Positions 1 through 5,213 of a stretch of 5,213 nucleotides of DNA are shown piece by piece. The translations under genes and the position numbers were made by a program. Location: NCBI GenBank assembly GCA_031266495.1, contig JAISAX010000279.1, positions 1 through 5,213 of the forward strand. Direction: 5' to 3'. Each line of letters begins with the position of its first letter. The stretch's first letter is position 1. A model generated the notes under the pieces. It did not search any database. It was not told the DNA's origin and was given only the letters and a program-made list of their open reading frames with translations. Origin of the DNA: Opitutaceae bacterium (GTDB lineage: Bacteria; Verrucomicrobiota; Verrucomicrobiae; Opitutales; Opitutaceae).

Positions 1-381
1 CCGCAACCGGGGGACACACGTGTCATCCATGTGATTTTCGACAACCACATTTACCCGCTGACGCTGCATGCGACGGGTTACGAAAAAATCGCCACCGCCA
101 CCGCGGGCGAGCAGGAGGCGCTGCTGGTGATTCCGAAAATGGAGACCAATCCGCGCGGTATTTTCAAACGCGGCGGGAGCATCCGCGTATGGCTGGCGCG
201 CGACGAGCAGCGCCTGCCGGTGCGCTTCGAGGTCAAGGTGGCTGTCGGCACCGCGGTCGGCCTGCTCACGCGCTACCGTCCGCCGGACGATGCCGCCGGC
301 GCGGAGACGAAGGCCGACGTGCCGGCGGCATCGTCCCGGGAGCCGGAAAAGGCCGCTGACAATCGTCAGGCCGACGGATGA
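1..381 (+). CDS. DUF3108-type protein, C-terminal part (5' end outside window)
   Basis: The reading frame is open from base 1 to a TGA at 379-381, giving 126 visible residues. It almost certainly begins upstream, because the GTG at 31 falls inside a conserved strand pattern (TRVIHVIFDNHIYPLTLHA). The pattern of a DNHIYPL strand, a GYEKI segment, an ALLVIPKMETNPRGIF segment, then IRVWLARDEQRLPVRFEVK and a GTAVGLLTRY ending matches the C-terminal half of DUF3108 proteins. Those are envelope-associated proteins of unknown function, often about twice this length or more. After the last strand, roughly residue 95 onward is a hydrophilic Ala/Glu/Asp-rich tail with no recognisable fold. The tail contains a 16-bp inverted repeat. 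The last 16 bp overlap the end of the convergent GH38 gene. The family call rests on recalled motif pattern; the N-terminus, signal peptide and operon partners cannot be seen. Confidence 0.72.
   Translation, partial: PQPGDTRVIHVIFDNHIYPLTLHATGYEKIATATAGEQEALLVIPKMETNPRGIFKRGGSIRVWLARDEQRLPVRFEVKVAVGTAVGLLTRYRPPDDAAGAETKADVPAASSREPEKAADNRQADG
285..336. repeat. 16-bp perfect inverted repeat in the tail of the DUF3108-type gene
   Basis: Bases 285-300 (GGACGATGCCGCCGGC) are the exact reverse complement of 321-336, with a 20-base spacer. The stem can extend inward by a G-T pair and two G-C pairs, leaving a 14-base loop. It sits in coding sequence for a low-complexity Ala-rich tail, 43 bases before that gene's stop and about 30 bases beyond the stop of the convergent GH38 gene. 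It could hinder RNA polymerase on either strand at this convergent junction. No T-run follows on either strand, so it is not a classical intrinsic terminator. The palindrome is certain; any role is inference. Confidence 0.6.
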
Positions 382-2795
382 GCACTCCGGAATAGCAGTG
401 TCAGAATCCGGTGCCTCGATACGCGTCCGGCCCATGCGCCGGCGACGTCCTTCCATTCGCCCGTGCGCCGGGCCAGGGCATCGGCAGTCGCCCATTGCCC
501 GATCTTTCCGGGGAGGCGGAGCCTTACCTCCGCATCCGTCCCGGCCGTTTCCACCAGACGCACGGCGAGCGGCCCGGCCGGGTCATCCGCCAGGCTCAGG
601 GACGTGACCTGCACGGAAGCACTGTCCGGCCCCTCCGGCACGAAACCGTCCCGGTTTTCCCGCACGCGGGCGAGCGGCAGAAGCGGCGAGTTGAAATCCG
701 CGCCGGCCCGCACCAGCTCCGCCGTGGCGGGTCCGGCGTGCGCCTGCACGGCGTAGTGGAATTCGTGTGGCACGCCGTCCGCATACGACAGTTCGCTCGG
801 CGCCTTGTAGTCCATCGCCACCGAACGGAAAAGCGACATGAGGATCGCACCGTCGTCCACCGCATGGCCGGCCGTTCCCCGGTTGAGCACCGCCAGTCCA
901 GGCCCGTTGGCGCCGGGCATGGACTGGTCAACGAAACGCTGGGCCGCATGTTCGCCCGGACCGCGTCTCGCCACGCCAAACGGCACCTCGAAACGCGCCT
1001 CGCCCTCCGTGAACGGCGTGCCGAATACCGCCCGCAGCCGGAAATTTTTCCCGCACGGGACGAGCCGCGTCCGATACTCGATCCGCGGCAGCGCCGCGCA
1101 CAGCCGCACCGTGGTGACAAACTCCGCCGACTGACGCCAGAAGGCCACCCGCCCGCGCTGTTCGAACACCAGCGCCTCCGGCCCGGCAAACAACACCCGG
1201 ACTTCCGTGATGGCGGGCCGGAATGGCCCGTGGTTAACGATGTCGTCGCGCGATCCGCGCACCAGCGGATCGGGTGTGTTTTGCGTGAGCGATGATGCGA
1301 ACCCGCCGCCGTTCAACGGTCCCTCGTGGTTGAGCCACAGGTCGCCGCTATCGGGCGCCATGGCGATGCTGCCGAACGGCCCCGGTCGCGAAGATACGCA
1401 CTCCGCGCCCGACTTCGCCTCGATCAGGCTGGCGATGTATCCGTGCCGGTCGAAGCGCACGCGGTAATGCGGTGTCACGAACTCCTCAGGCAACCGTCCG
1501 CCAGGCCCGCCCGCCAGGGATGTCGCCGCGCCCGCCGCGGCTTCGCCGTGCGCGGGCAACTCCAGCAACGCCGGCCGCGCCCCGCCGCCGGAACCGTCCT
1601 CGTCGATCCATGCGGTGCGCGCAAAGCTGCAGCCGTTGAACCAGCCCGCGACGGCGGCGCCTCCGCCTGCCGCCTCCTCCGCATCTGTTCCGCCGATACG
1701 CGACTCCATTCGGGCGAGGTCGCGTTCCAGTTCGGCAAACTCGTCGAGGGCATCCTGCAAGGCCCCGTCGGCGATCGTGCCGCAAATCGTGTCATGGAAT
1801 TGCTGTTTGAGGAGCTGTTTCCACAGTGGATCGAAATCGGTTTTCCGGCCGCGCAGCGCCGCCAGTTTTTCCAGCGCGAGCAGGCGTTCCGTGCAGGCGC
1901 GGTTGGCGAGTTTCAGGCGGATGTTGCTCGTGAAGGTGCCGGTGAGGGCGCTGTTGAATTCGCCTTCCACGACGGGCAACGCCGCTCCGCCTGCCGCCGC
2001 CACCCGCGCCTCGAAAAACGTTTCGAGCGTACCGAATTTCACCGGCAGGCCGGCTTCACGCAGTTGTGCGGCCACGGCCGGACCGCTGGCTTGCGGAAAC
2101 GCCATGTCCCCGCCGTTGCAGACGAGTTGGTCGCTTTCCGCGCCGCGCGCCGAGTGGCTGTCGAGCTGCGCCACCAGTTCGGCCAGACTGCCGGCGCCGG
2201 TATTGGAAAAACGGAGTTCCTCCGCATTGATCGCGGTCGCCCCGGTCGGGAACCGCAAGTTCGCATAGCCGCGCGCCAGCCATCGGGCGGGCACCTCGCT
2301 CCCGTCGAGGCCGCGCCAGACAAAATCCGCCTGTTGCACTTCCGGCCGCATGCAGCGCCAGAAAACGTATCCGGAATAGCCGGACTCCCGCGCCAGTTGC
2401 GGCATCTGCGGGGGGTGCCCCCAGCAATCGGCGATCCAGCACACGCGTGGTTCGCCGCCCAGTTTGTCGGCGATCCATGCCTTGCCGATCCGCACCTGCC
2501 GGAGCAGTGACTCGCCGTCGGGCAGGTTGAGATCGGGCACGGTCCACATCCCCGGCGCGACCGTCAGCCGGCCTTCGTCGTAAAACCGTTTCAGCGCGGG
2601 GCGCTGCCCGGGGCGTTTTTTCCAATACCAGTCGAGCAGGTAAACTTGCTCGATCATGAAGGTGTAGTCCGGCTCCGCGGCCAGGATGCGCAAGGCTTCG
2701 TCGATGATCTTCTCGCAATCGGGCAGGTACTCGTCGCACCGCCGCAGGTAGGCGATGTCGTGATGAAACGTGGGCAACAGGTGGAGCGTGCGCAT
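366..2795 (-). CDS. GH38-type alpha-mannosidase, cytoplasmic
   Basis: This 809-residue protein is read as a glycoside hydrolase family 38 alpha-mannosidase, a retaining zinc enzyme that removes alpha-mannosyl residues. The GH38 landmarks appear in order. TFHHD near the N-terminus would supply zinc ligands His11 and Asp13. WIADCWGHPPQMPQLA corresponds to the conserved W-x-x-D-x-F-G-H block, with Asp123 as nucleophile and ligand. CNGGD ends in Asp230, near where the acid/base Asp is expected. QQFHDTICGT supplies His334. A Gly/Ala-rich linker (about 366-383) leads to a C-terminal beta-rich region (about 385-800). There is no signal peptide, so it probably acts in the cytoplasm on imported oligosaccharides. 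The ATG is well fixed: an in-frame TGA lies 12 codons upstream with no other start between. No clear Shine-Dalgarno precedes it. At 809 residues it is at the short end for the family. Linkage specificity cannot be read from sequence. Its end overlaps the convergent DUF3108-type gene by 16 bp. Confidence 0.88.
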   Translation of the reverse strand: MRTLHLLPTFHHDIAYLRRCDEYLPDCEKIIDEALRILAAEPDYTFMIEQVYLLDWYWKKRPGQRPALKRFYDEGRLTVAPGMWTVPDLNLPDGESLLRQVRIGKAWIADKLGGEPRVCWIADCWGHPPQMPQLARESGYSGYVFWRCMRPEVQQADFVWRGLDGSEVPARWLARGYANLRFPTGATAINAEELRFSNTGAGSLAELVAQLDSHSARGAESDQLVCNGGDMAFPQASGPAVAAQLREAGLPVKFGTLETFFEARVAAAGGAALPVVEGEFNSALTGTFTSNIRLKLANRACTERLLALEKLAALRGRKTDFDPLWKQLLKQQFHDTICGTIADGALQDALDEFAELERDLARMESRIGGTDAEEAAGGGAAVAGWFNGCSFARTAWIDEDGSGGGARPALLELPAHGEAAAGAATSLAGGPGGRLPEEFVTPHYRVRFDRHGYIASLIEAKSGAECVSSRPGPFGSIAMAPDSGDLWLNHEGPLNGGGFASSLTQNTPDPLVRGSRDDIVNHGPFRPAITEVRVLFAGPEALVFEQRGRVAFWRQSAEFVTTVRLCAALPRIEYRTRLVPCGKNFRLRAVFGTPFTEGEARFEVPFGVARRGPGEHAAQRFVDQSMPGANGPGLAVLNRGTAGHAVDDGAILMSLFRSVAMDYKAPSELSYADGVPHEFHYAVQAHAGPATAELVRAGADFNSPLLPLARVRENRDGFVPEGPDSASVQVTSLSLADDPAGPLAVRLVETAGTDAEVRLRLPGKIGQWATADALARRTGEWKDVAGAWAGRVSRHRILTLLFRSAHPSA

Positions 2796-2828
2796 GGCAA
2801 CCGTCTGTTCGTGCGGATTCGCCGCCGG

Positions 2829-2840
2829 TTGTCAGGACAA
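2829..2840. promoter_or_regulatory. Possible operator-like palindrome upstream of the GH38 gene
   Basis: TTGTCAGGACAA has 5-bp arms (TTGTC/GACAA) around two central bases, 34-45 bases upstream of the GH38 start codon. It lies outside the hairpin repeat block. Position and symmetry would suit a regulator site, but the arms are short and no second copy or convincing -35/-10 pair was found. It could be chance. Confidence 0.2.
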
Positions 2841-2862
2841 TTCGCACGCAGGCATGATCCCG

Positions 2863-2888
2863 GTGGCACGGCCATCCTGGCCGTGGAC
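2863..2888 (+). repeat. Hairpin repeat unit A, forward
   Basis: Stem CACGGCC (2867-2873) pairs with GGCCGTG (2879-2885) around the loop ATCCT. It is flanked by GTGG on the left and GAC on the right. It is the most diverged unit: GGCC/GGCC replaces GGGC/GCCC, yet pairing is kept. In the opposite orientation it matches unit C closely. Confidence 0.75.
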
Positions 2889-2902
2889 GGCGCGAAGCGC
2901 CG
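2888..2902. repeat. Small GC hairpin between units A and B
   Basis: CGGCGC (2888-2893) pairs with GCGCCG (2897-2902) around a GAA loop. It joins units A and B and may be part of the same composite element. No T-run follows on either strand. Confidence 0.55.
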
Positions 2903-2906
2903 CAAA

Positions 2907-2936
2907 GTGGCATGGGCTTCCAGCCCATGATTCGCG
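2907..2936 (+). repeat. Hairpin repeat unit B, forward
   Basis: Stem CATGGGCT (2911-2918) pairs perfectly with AGCCCATG (2922-2929) around a TCC loop, preceded by GTGG. The stem carries an A-T/T-A style change relative to units C and D (CAT...ATG against CAC...GTG) that preserves pairing. It is followed by ATTCGCGG, related to the ATTC flank of unit E. Confidence 0.75.
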
Positions 2937-2940
2937 GAGG

Positions 2941-2973
2941 GGCAACGTCCACGGGCAAGGATGCCCGTGCCAC
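2941..2973 (-). repeat. Hairpin repeat unit C, reverse
   Basis: Stem CACGGGCA (2950-2957) pairs with TGCCCGTG (2962-2969) around the loop AGGA. It carries the flank GGCAACGTC on the left and CCAC on the right, so it reads as the inverse of unit A. Its first 16 bases are identical to those of unit D. Confidence 0.78.
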
Positions 2974-2980
2974 GCGGTGA

Positions 2981-3012
2981 GGCAACGTCCACGGGCTGGA
3001 AGCCCGTGCCAC
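2981..3012 (-). repeat. Hairpin repeat unit D, reverse
   Basis: Stem CACGGGCT (2990-2997) pairs with AGCCCGTG (3001-3008) around the loop GGA. It is a direct neighbour of unit C with a 40-bp offset, the same left flank (GGCAACGTC) and the same right flank (CCACGC in both). The inner stem pair and loop differ. Confidence 0.78.
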
Positions 3013-3016
3013 GCCG

Positions 3017-3043
3017 GAATCATGGGCAGGATGCCCATGATTC
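3017..3043. repeat. Hairpin repeat unit E, 12-bp stem just after the pseudopilin stop
   Basis: GAATCATGGGCA (3017-3028) pairs perfectly with TGCCCATGATTC (3032-3043) around the loop GGA, the longest stem in the block. It begins about 25 bases after the pseudopilin stop in that gene's reading direction. This position would suit transcript 3'-end protection or pausing. No U-tract follows on the - strand, so a classical terminator is not supported. Confidence 0.72.
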
Positions 3044-3067
3044 TTCCGCCTCGCCCGCCGCCAGCGC

Positions 3068-3826
3068 TCAATCCATGAGGAGGTTGCTGTATCTCAGTTC
3101 GCCGATTTTTTTCACGGCCACGTGGCCATCGACAAAGAGGAATTTGGCGGCGGTGTTGCCGCGCACTCGCCAACGAATGTAACCCGTTTTTTTGTTGTCT
3201 TTGGTCAATCCGGCGGAGGCGGGGACCGGGTCGTCGGGGTTGCCTCCGTAATCGGCCAGCCGGGTCGTGCTGATTTTTACACTACCTGCCGCGCCGATGC
3301 TGGCTCCCGCACCGCCTCCGTCGGCCTGGGAACCGTCCATGATGATGGCCAGGCGCGCGGGGTCGGTGATGAAACCCAGCTTTACTTGCGGCGTCGCCGG
3401 AGGGTTTCCGCTCGTGGATGGCATCAGCCCGCCATGCGCCGAAAAATGCAGACTGCCGCCAGGCACCGTGGCCGAGGGGTCTTTGAAAACGTCGTTGTAG
3501 TGGTTCAGCGACGAGTCGCTGCCGTGGTAGGTTTGACGGGTGTTGTCGAGGTAGCCGGACAGCGTGAGCGCAAAGACGGTGTTTTGCCCTCCCGCGCCCG
3601 AAAGATAGGAATACGGCAACTGGTCCCGGTTGTTGGCGGCATAGAGGGTGAGGGCCGCGCCGATCTGCCGGAGGTTGGATATGCCTTTGGCTACCTTGGC
3701 CGATTCGCGCACTTTCGAGACGACCGGCAGGATGATCGCCGCCAGGACGCCGATAATGACAATGACCGCGAGGAGTTCAACCAGGGTGAAGGCTCCGCGC
3801 CGTCTTTTCGTGTAGTTTATGCTCAT
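3068..3826 (-). CDS. Type II secretion-like prepilin / pseudopilin
   Basis: This 252-residue protein starts with a short basic leader (KRRRG, residues 7-11), then AFTLVELLAVIVIIGVLAAI, the class III prepilin cleavage/methylation motif and a hydrophobic helix (about 13-36). A prepilin peptidase would cut next to Gly11. With Ala12 before Phe13, the cut is either after Gly11 (Glu at +6) or after Ala12 (Glu at the usual +5). The helix continues as SKVRESAKVAKGISNLRQIGAALTLYAANN, typical of the large pseudopilin-like families of Planctomycetota and Verrucomicrobiota. The C-terminus has FLFVDGHV (DGH at 233-235), as in H-X9-DG proteins, but the residue ten before the Asp is Gly223, not His. It is probably anchored by its helix and exposed outside the inner membrane; its partner machinery is not in the window. 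The ATG lies 6 bp after the upstream stop, so translation is probably coupled. No clear Shine-Dalgarno is seen. Confidence 0.9.
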   Translation of the reverse strand: MSINYTKRRRGAFTLVELLAVIVIIGVLAAIILPVVSKVRESAKVAKGISNLRQIGAALTLYAANNRDQLPYSYLSGAGGQNTVFALTLSGYLDNTRQTYHGSDSSLNHYNDVFKDPSATVPGGSLHFSAHGGLMPSTSGNPPATPQVKLGFITDPARLAIIMDGSQADGGGAGASIGAAGSVKISTTRLADYGGNPDDPVPASAGLTKDNKKTGYIRWRVRGNTAAKFLFVDGHVAVKKIGELRYSNLLMD

Positions 3827-3832
3827 GACATT

Positions 3833-5182
3833 TCAGGGTTTTGGTTTCTCTACGAGGAAGGGGATGTTTTGCGTCGCCCCGCTGCCGCGTCCGTCACGGA
3901 CGAAGATGAACAGGCGGTAGGCTCCGGGTTTGTCGGGCGCGCGCACCTTCACGGATGGTCCCGCCACGGCGGCGGCAGCGGGGGCGGGGTCGGGGGCGGC
4001 GATGATGCAGCCTTCGATGGCGGGGGGCACTTTCTCGCGGTTGCCTTCGGCCCACTTTTCGCCGCTTTCCCGGATGACTTTCCATTCGAAGGTGAGTGGG
4101 TCGTTCTCGGGATCGTCGGCCTTGACCGTGGCGGCAAAGGTCGTTCCCGGTGGCACGGTTTTCATGGCTAGCTCCGATGTCAGCGCTTCGATGCGGGGAC
4201 TGCGGTTGGCCGGCCAGCGGTTCTGATAAACGTGGGTGATGTAATCGACTGCGGGCGTTTTTTCCCCGGTCTCCAGAAACATGCCGTACCAGGTGCCGGT
4301 GATTTCCTGTTTGTATCCCCAAACGAAACATACGGCGCCGAGAAATCGTCCTCGCGGATCGGCGCTCGCTCCGAGGTAGCCGCGCTCGTAGTTGGCGGCT
4401 TTGGCTTCGCTGTCTGGTTCGACGGGGGCGCCCCATTTGGTCTTGGGCACTTCCCAGTGTCCGCGGGGGCCGAATTCGGTGAGGATGAACGGGCGCGTCC
4501 AGCCGGCCGCGTCGAGTCTGCCGGGCAGGGTGGCCGCTCCTCCGTAGGTATTCACTCCGAGGATATCGAGCGCGGGATAATAGTCGTGGATGGCCTTGAT
4601 GCGCCAGGCGCTGGAGCCGGCGATCACCGTCATCACGGGGTGGTGCGGGTCTTCTTCTTTTATGATGCGGGCGAGTTGGTCGAGTTCGCGCCAGAATTCG
4701 GGTTGCGCTTTTTTCGTGCGTGGTCCTTCGGCTTCGTTGCCCAGGCCCCAGATCAGGATGGCGGGGTGGTCGCGAAAGGCGCGTACTGTGGCGCGGATGC
4801 GGTCGCGCTGGCGTTGCCGGTCGGCGGGGGTGGCGTAACTGAAGCCGGCGCTTTCGCGGTGGAGGTGGAGTCCGCGGATAAATGCCAGTCCGCGGGCATG
4901 CGCTTCGTCCATTTGTCCGCGGATTTCCGCTACCGTGGCGGGATCGGCGGGATCGCCCGAGGTGTAGGTGCGGATCGTGTTGGCGCCGCAGGCCACGGCC
5001 AGTTCCTGGTGGGTCAGGCGGCCCACGCCGCGGATTTCGAATGGTTCGCCGTTGCGGAGGAGTTGCCAGTGGCCGTCGGCGGTCTGGCGGAGTTCGGCCG
5101 GTTCGGCGGCCAGGTGGTTGCCCGCAATCGTCAGGATGGCGGCGGCGGCGGCGGACAACAGGGGATGCAGGTGGGGATGCAT
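3833..5182 (-). CDS. Exported GH2-type TIM-barrel glycosidase with C-terminal PKD/cadherin-like domain
   Basis: This 449-residue protein has a signal-peptide-like start (hydrophobic about 8-20, likely cut near Ala26), then a TIM barrel of roughly residues 38-325. GLGNEAEG supplies the likely acid/base Glu150 after Asn149, and LTEFGPRG supplies the likely nucleophile Glu236, the two-glutamate layout of clan GH-A retaining enzymes. Other family-like blocks are GANTIRTY, FRDHPAILIWGLGNE, LDILGVNTYGG and FVWGYKQEITGTWYGMF. The usual GH2 N-terminal sugar-binding and immunoglobulin-like domains are absent, so this is the stand-alone barrel type. Residues about 328-445 (DDPENDPLTFEWKV, then AYRLFIFVRDGRG) resemble a PKD/cadherin-like beta-sandwich, interrupted by an Ala/Pro-rich stretch at 395-408. 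Substrate is unknown; a beta-linked glycan is likely. The frame stays open to the window edge and the leader lacks basic residues and a Shine-Dalgarno, so a start further upstream cannot be excluded. It is the first visible gene of the - strand cluster. Confidence 0.85.
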   Translation of the reverse strand: MHPHLHPLLSAAAAAILTIAGNHLAAEPAELRQTADGHWQLLRNGEPFEIRGVGRLTHQELAVACGANTIRTYTSGDPADPATVAEIRGQMDEAHARGLAFIRGLHLHRESAGFSYATPADRQRQRDRIRATVRAFRDHPAILIWGLGNEAEGPRTKKAQPEFWRELDQLARIIKEEDPHHPVMTVIAGSSAWRIKAIHDYYPALDILGVNTYGGAATLPGRLDAAGWTRPFILTEFGPRGHWEVPKTKWGAPVEPDSEAKAANYERGYLGASADPRGRFLGAVCFVWGYKQEITGTWYGMFLETGEKTPAVDYITHVYQNRWPANRSPRIEALTSELAMKTVPPGTTFAATVKADDPENDPLTFEWKVIRESGEKWAEGNREKVPPAIEGCIIAAPDPAPAAAAVAGPSVKVRAPDKPGAYRLFIFVRDGRGSGATQNIPFLVEKPKP

Positions 5183-5213
5183 GAGAAACAGTTTTTCGGG
5201 AAGGAAGGGGAGG

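Larger units (their letters stand above)
2863..3043. repeat. Cluster of five related hairpin repeats (units A-E)
   Basis: This 181-bp block fills most of the 272-bp spacer between the pseudopilin stop and the GH38 start. All five units share a stem built on CAYGGSC/GSCCRTG around a 3-5 base loop. Most have a flanking GTGG on the left in forward orientation and, in A, C and D, GGAC on the right. Units A and B run forward, C and D run in reverse, and E is near-symmetrical. C and D share the identical 16-mer GGCAACGTCCACGGGC, spaced 40 bp apart. Short frames through the block give low-complexity translations (for example GWKPMP and HGQD) that I take as artefacts of the repeats, not genes. I recall similar dispersed palindromes in Verrucomicrobiota and Planctomycetota genomes, but cannot check copy number here. 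Confidence 0.85.

Noticed and set aside
1326..2510. 394-residue open frame on the + strand opposite the GH38 gene
   Set aside because: It is antisense to a gene with clear GH38 motifs, is rich in Arg/Gly/Ala/Pro, and shows no domain pattern. Long antisense frames are common in high-GC coding DNA.
2056..3012. 318-residue - strand frame running from the repeat block into the GH38 region
   Set aside because: It is out of frame with the GH38 gene, is Arg-rich, and its N-terminal part is only translated hairpin repeats.
2863..3043. CRISPR array
   Set aside because: Repeats are palindromic units of differing length and orientation with short irregular spacing; there are no uniform spacers and no cas genes.
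3017..3043. Classical Rho-independent terminator for the pseudopilin gene
   Set aside because: The stem is strong, but no T-run follows on the - strand, and related hairpins recur four more times nearby.
2961..3182. Small + strand frame starting in the repeat block (MPVPRGEAT...)
   Set aside because: The translation is the repeat units themselves (GWKP, HGQD type peptides), with no ribosome-binding site, and it runs antisense into the pseudopilin gene.
3187..3193. Run of seven T (A7 on the coding strand) as a programmed frameshift site in the pseudopilin gene
   Set aside because: The frame is continuous through it (DNKKTGY) to the expected DGH ending, and no useful alternative frame or stimulatory structure was seen.
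3122..4171. 349-residue open frame on the + strand across the pseudopilin and GH2-type genes
   Set aside because: It spans two well-supported opposite-strand genes and their junction, and its translation is low-complexity (VGGGDDAAFDGGGHF style) without a recognisable fold.

Overview
The window is high-GC bacterial DNA with four protein-coding genes. One is cut by the left edge on the + strand. Three lie head-to-tail on the - strand. I infer a member of the Verrucomicrobiota, probably an Opitutaceae-like organism. The reasons are a type II-secretion-like prepilin ending in the FLFVDGH motif, its place among glycoside hydrolase genes, and a block of short CACGGGC/GCCCGTG hairpin repeats between genes. 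No ribosomal or marker gene is present to confirm this.

From left to right: bases 1-381 (+) hold the C-terminal part of a DUF3108-type protein. A 16-bp perfect inverted repeat lies in its hydrophilic tail. Its stop overlaps the end of the convergent gene by 16 bp. Bases 366-2795 (-) encode an apparently cytoplasmic GH38-type alpha-mannosidase whose expected zinc/nucleophile residues can be located. Bases 2796-3067 are a non-coding spacer holding five related hairpin repeats and a small GC hairpin. Bases 3068-3826 (-) encode a pseudopilin-like protein with an N-terminal methylation/cleavage motif. Bases 3833-5182 (-) encode an exported GH2-type TIM-barrel glycosidase with a C-terminal PKD/cadherin-like domain. 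The GH2-type and pseudopilin genes are only 6 bp apart and probably share a transcript. The GH38 gene is 272 bp further downstream, beyond the repeats, and may be co-transcribed or separately expressed.

Taken together, the - strand genes look like part of a polysaccharide-degradation locus. The secreted GH2-type enzyme would act on an extracellular or periplasmic glycan. The pseudopilin may belong to a surface or secretion apparatus. The GH38 enzyme would act on imported alpha-mannosides. This functional link is inference from gene order. I see no defence system, CRISPR array, tRNA/rRNA, transposase or phage gene. The feature least explained by ordinary annotation is the hairpin repeat block, whose stems keep pairing despite base changes.
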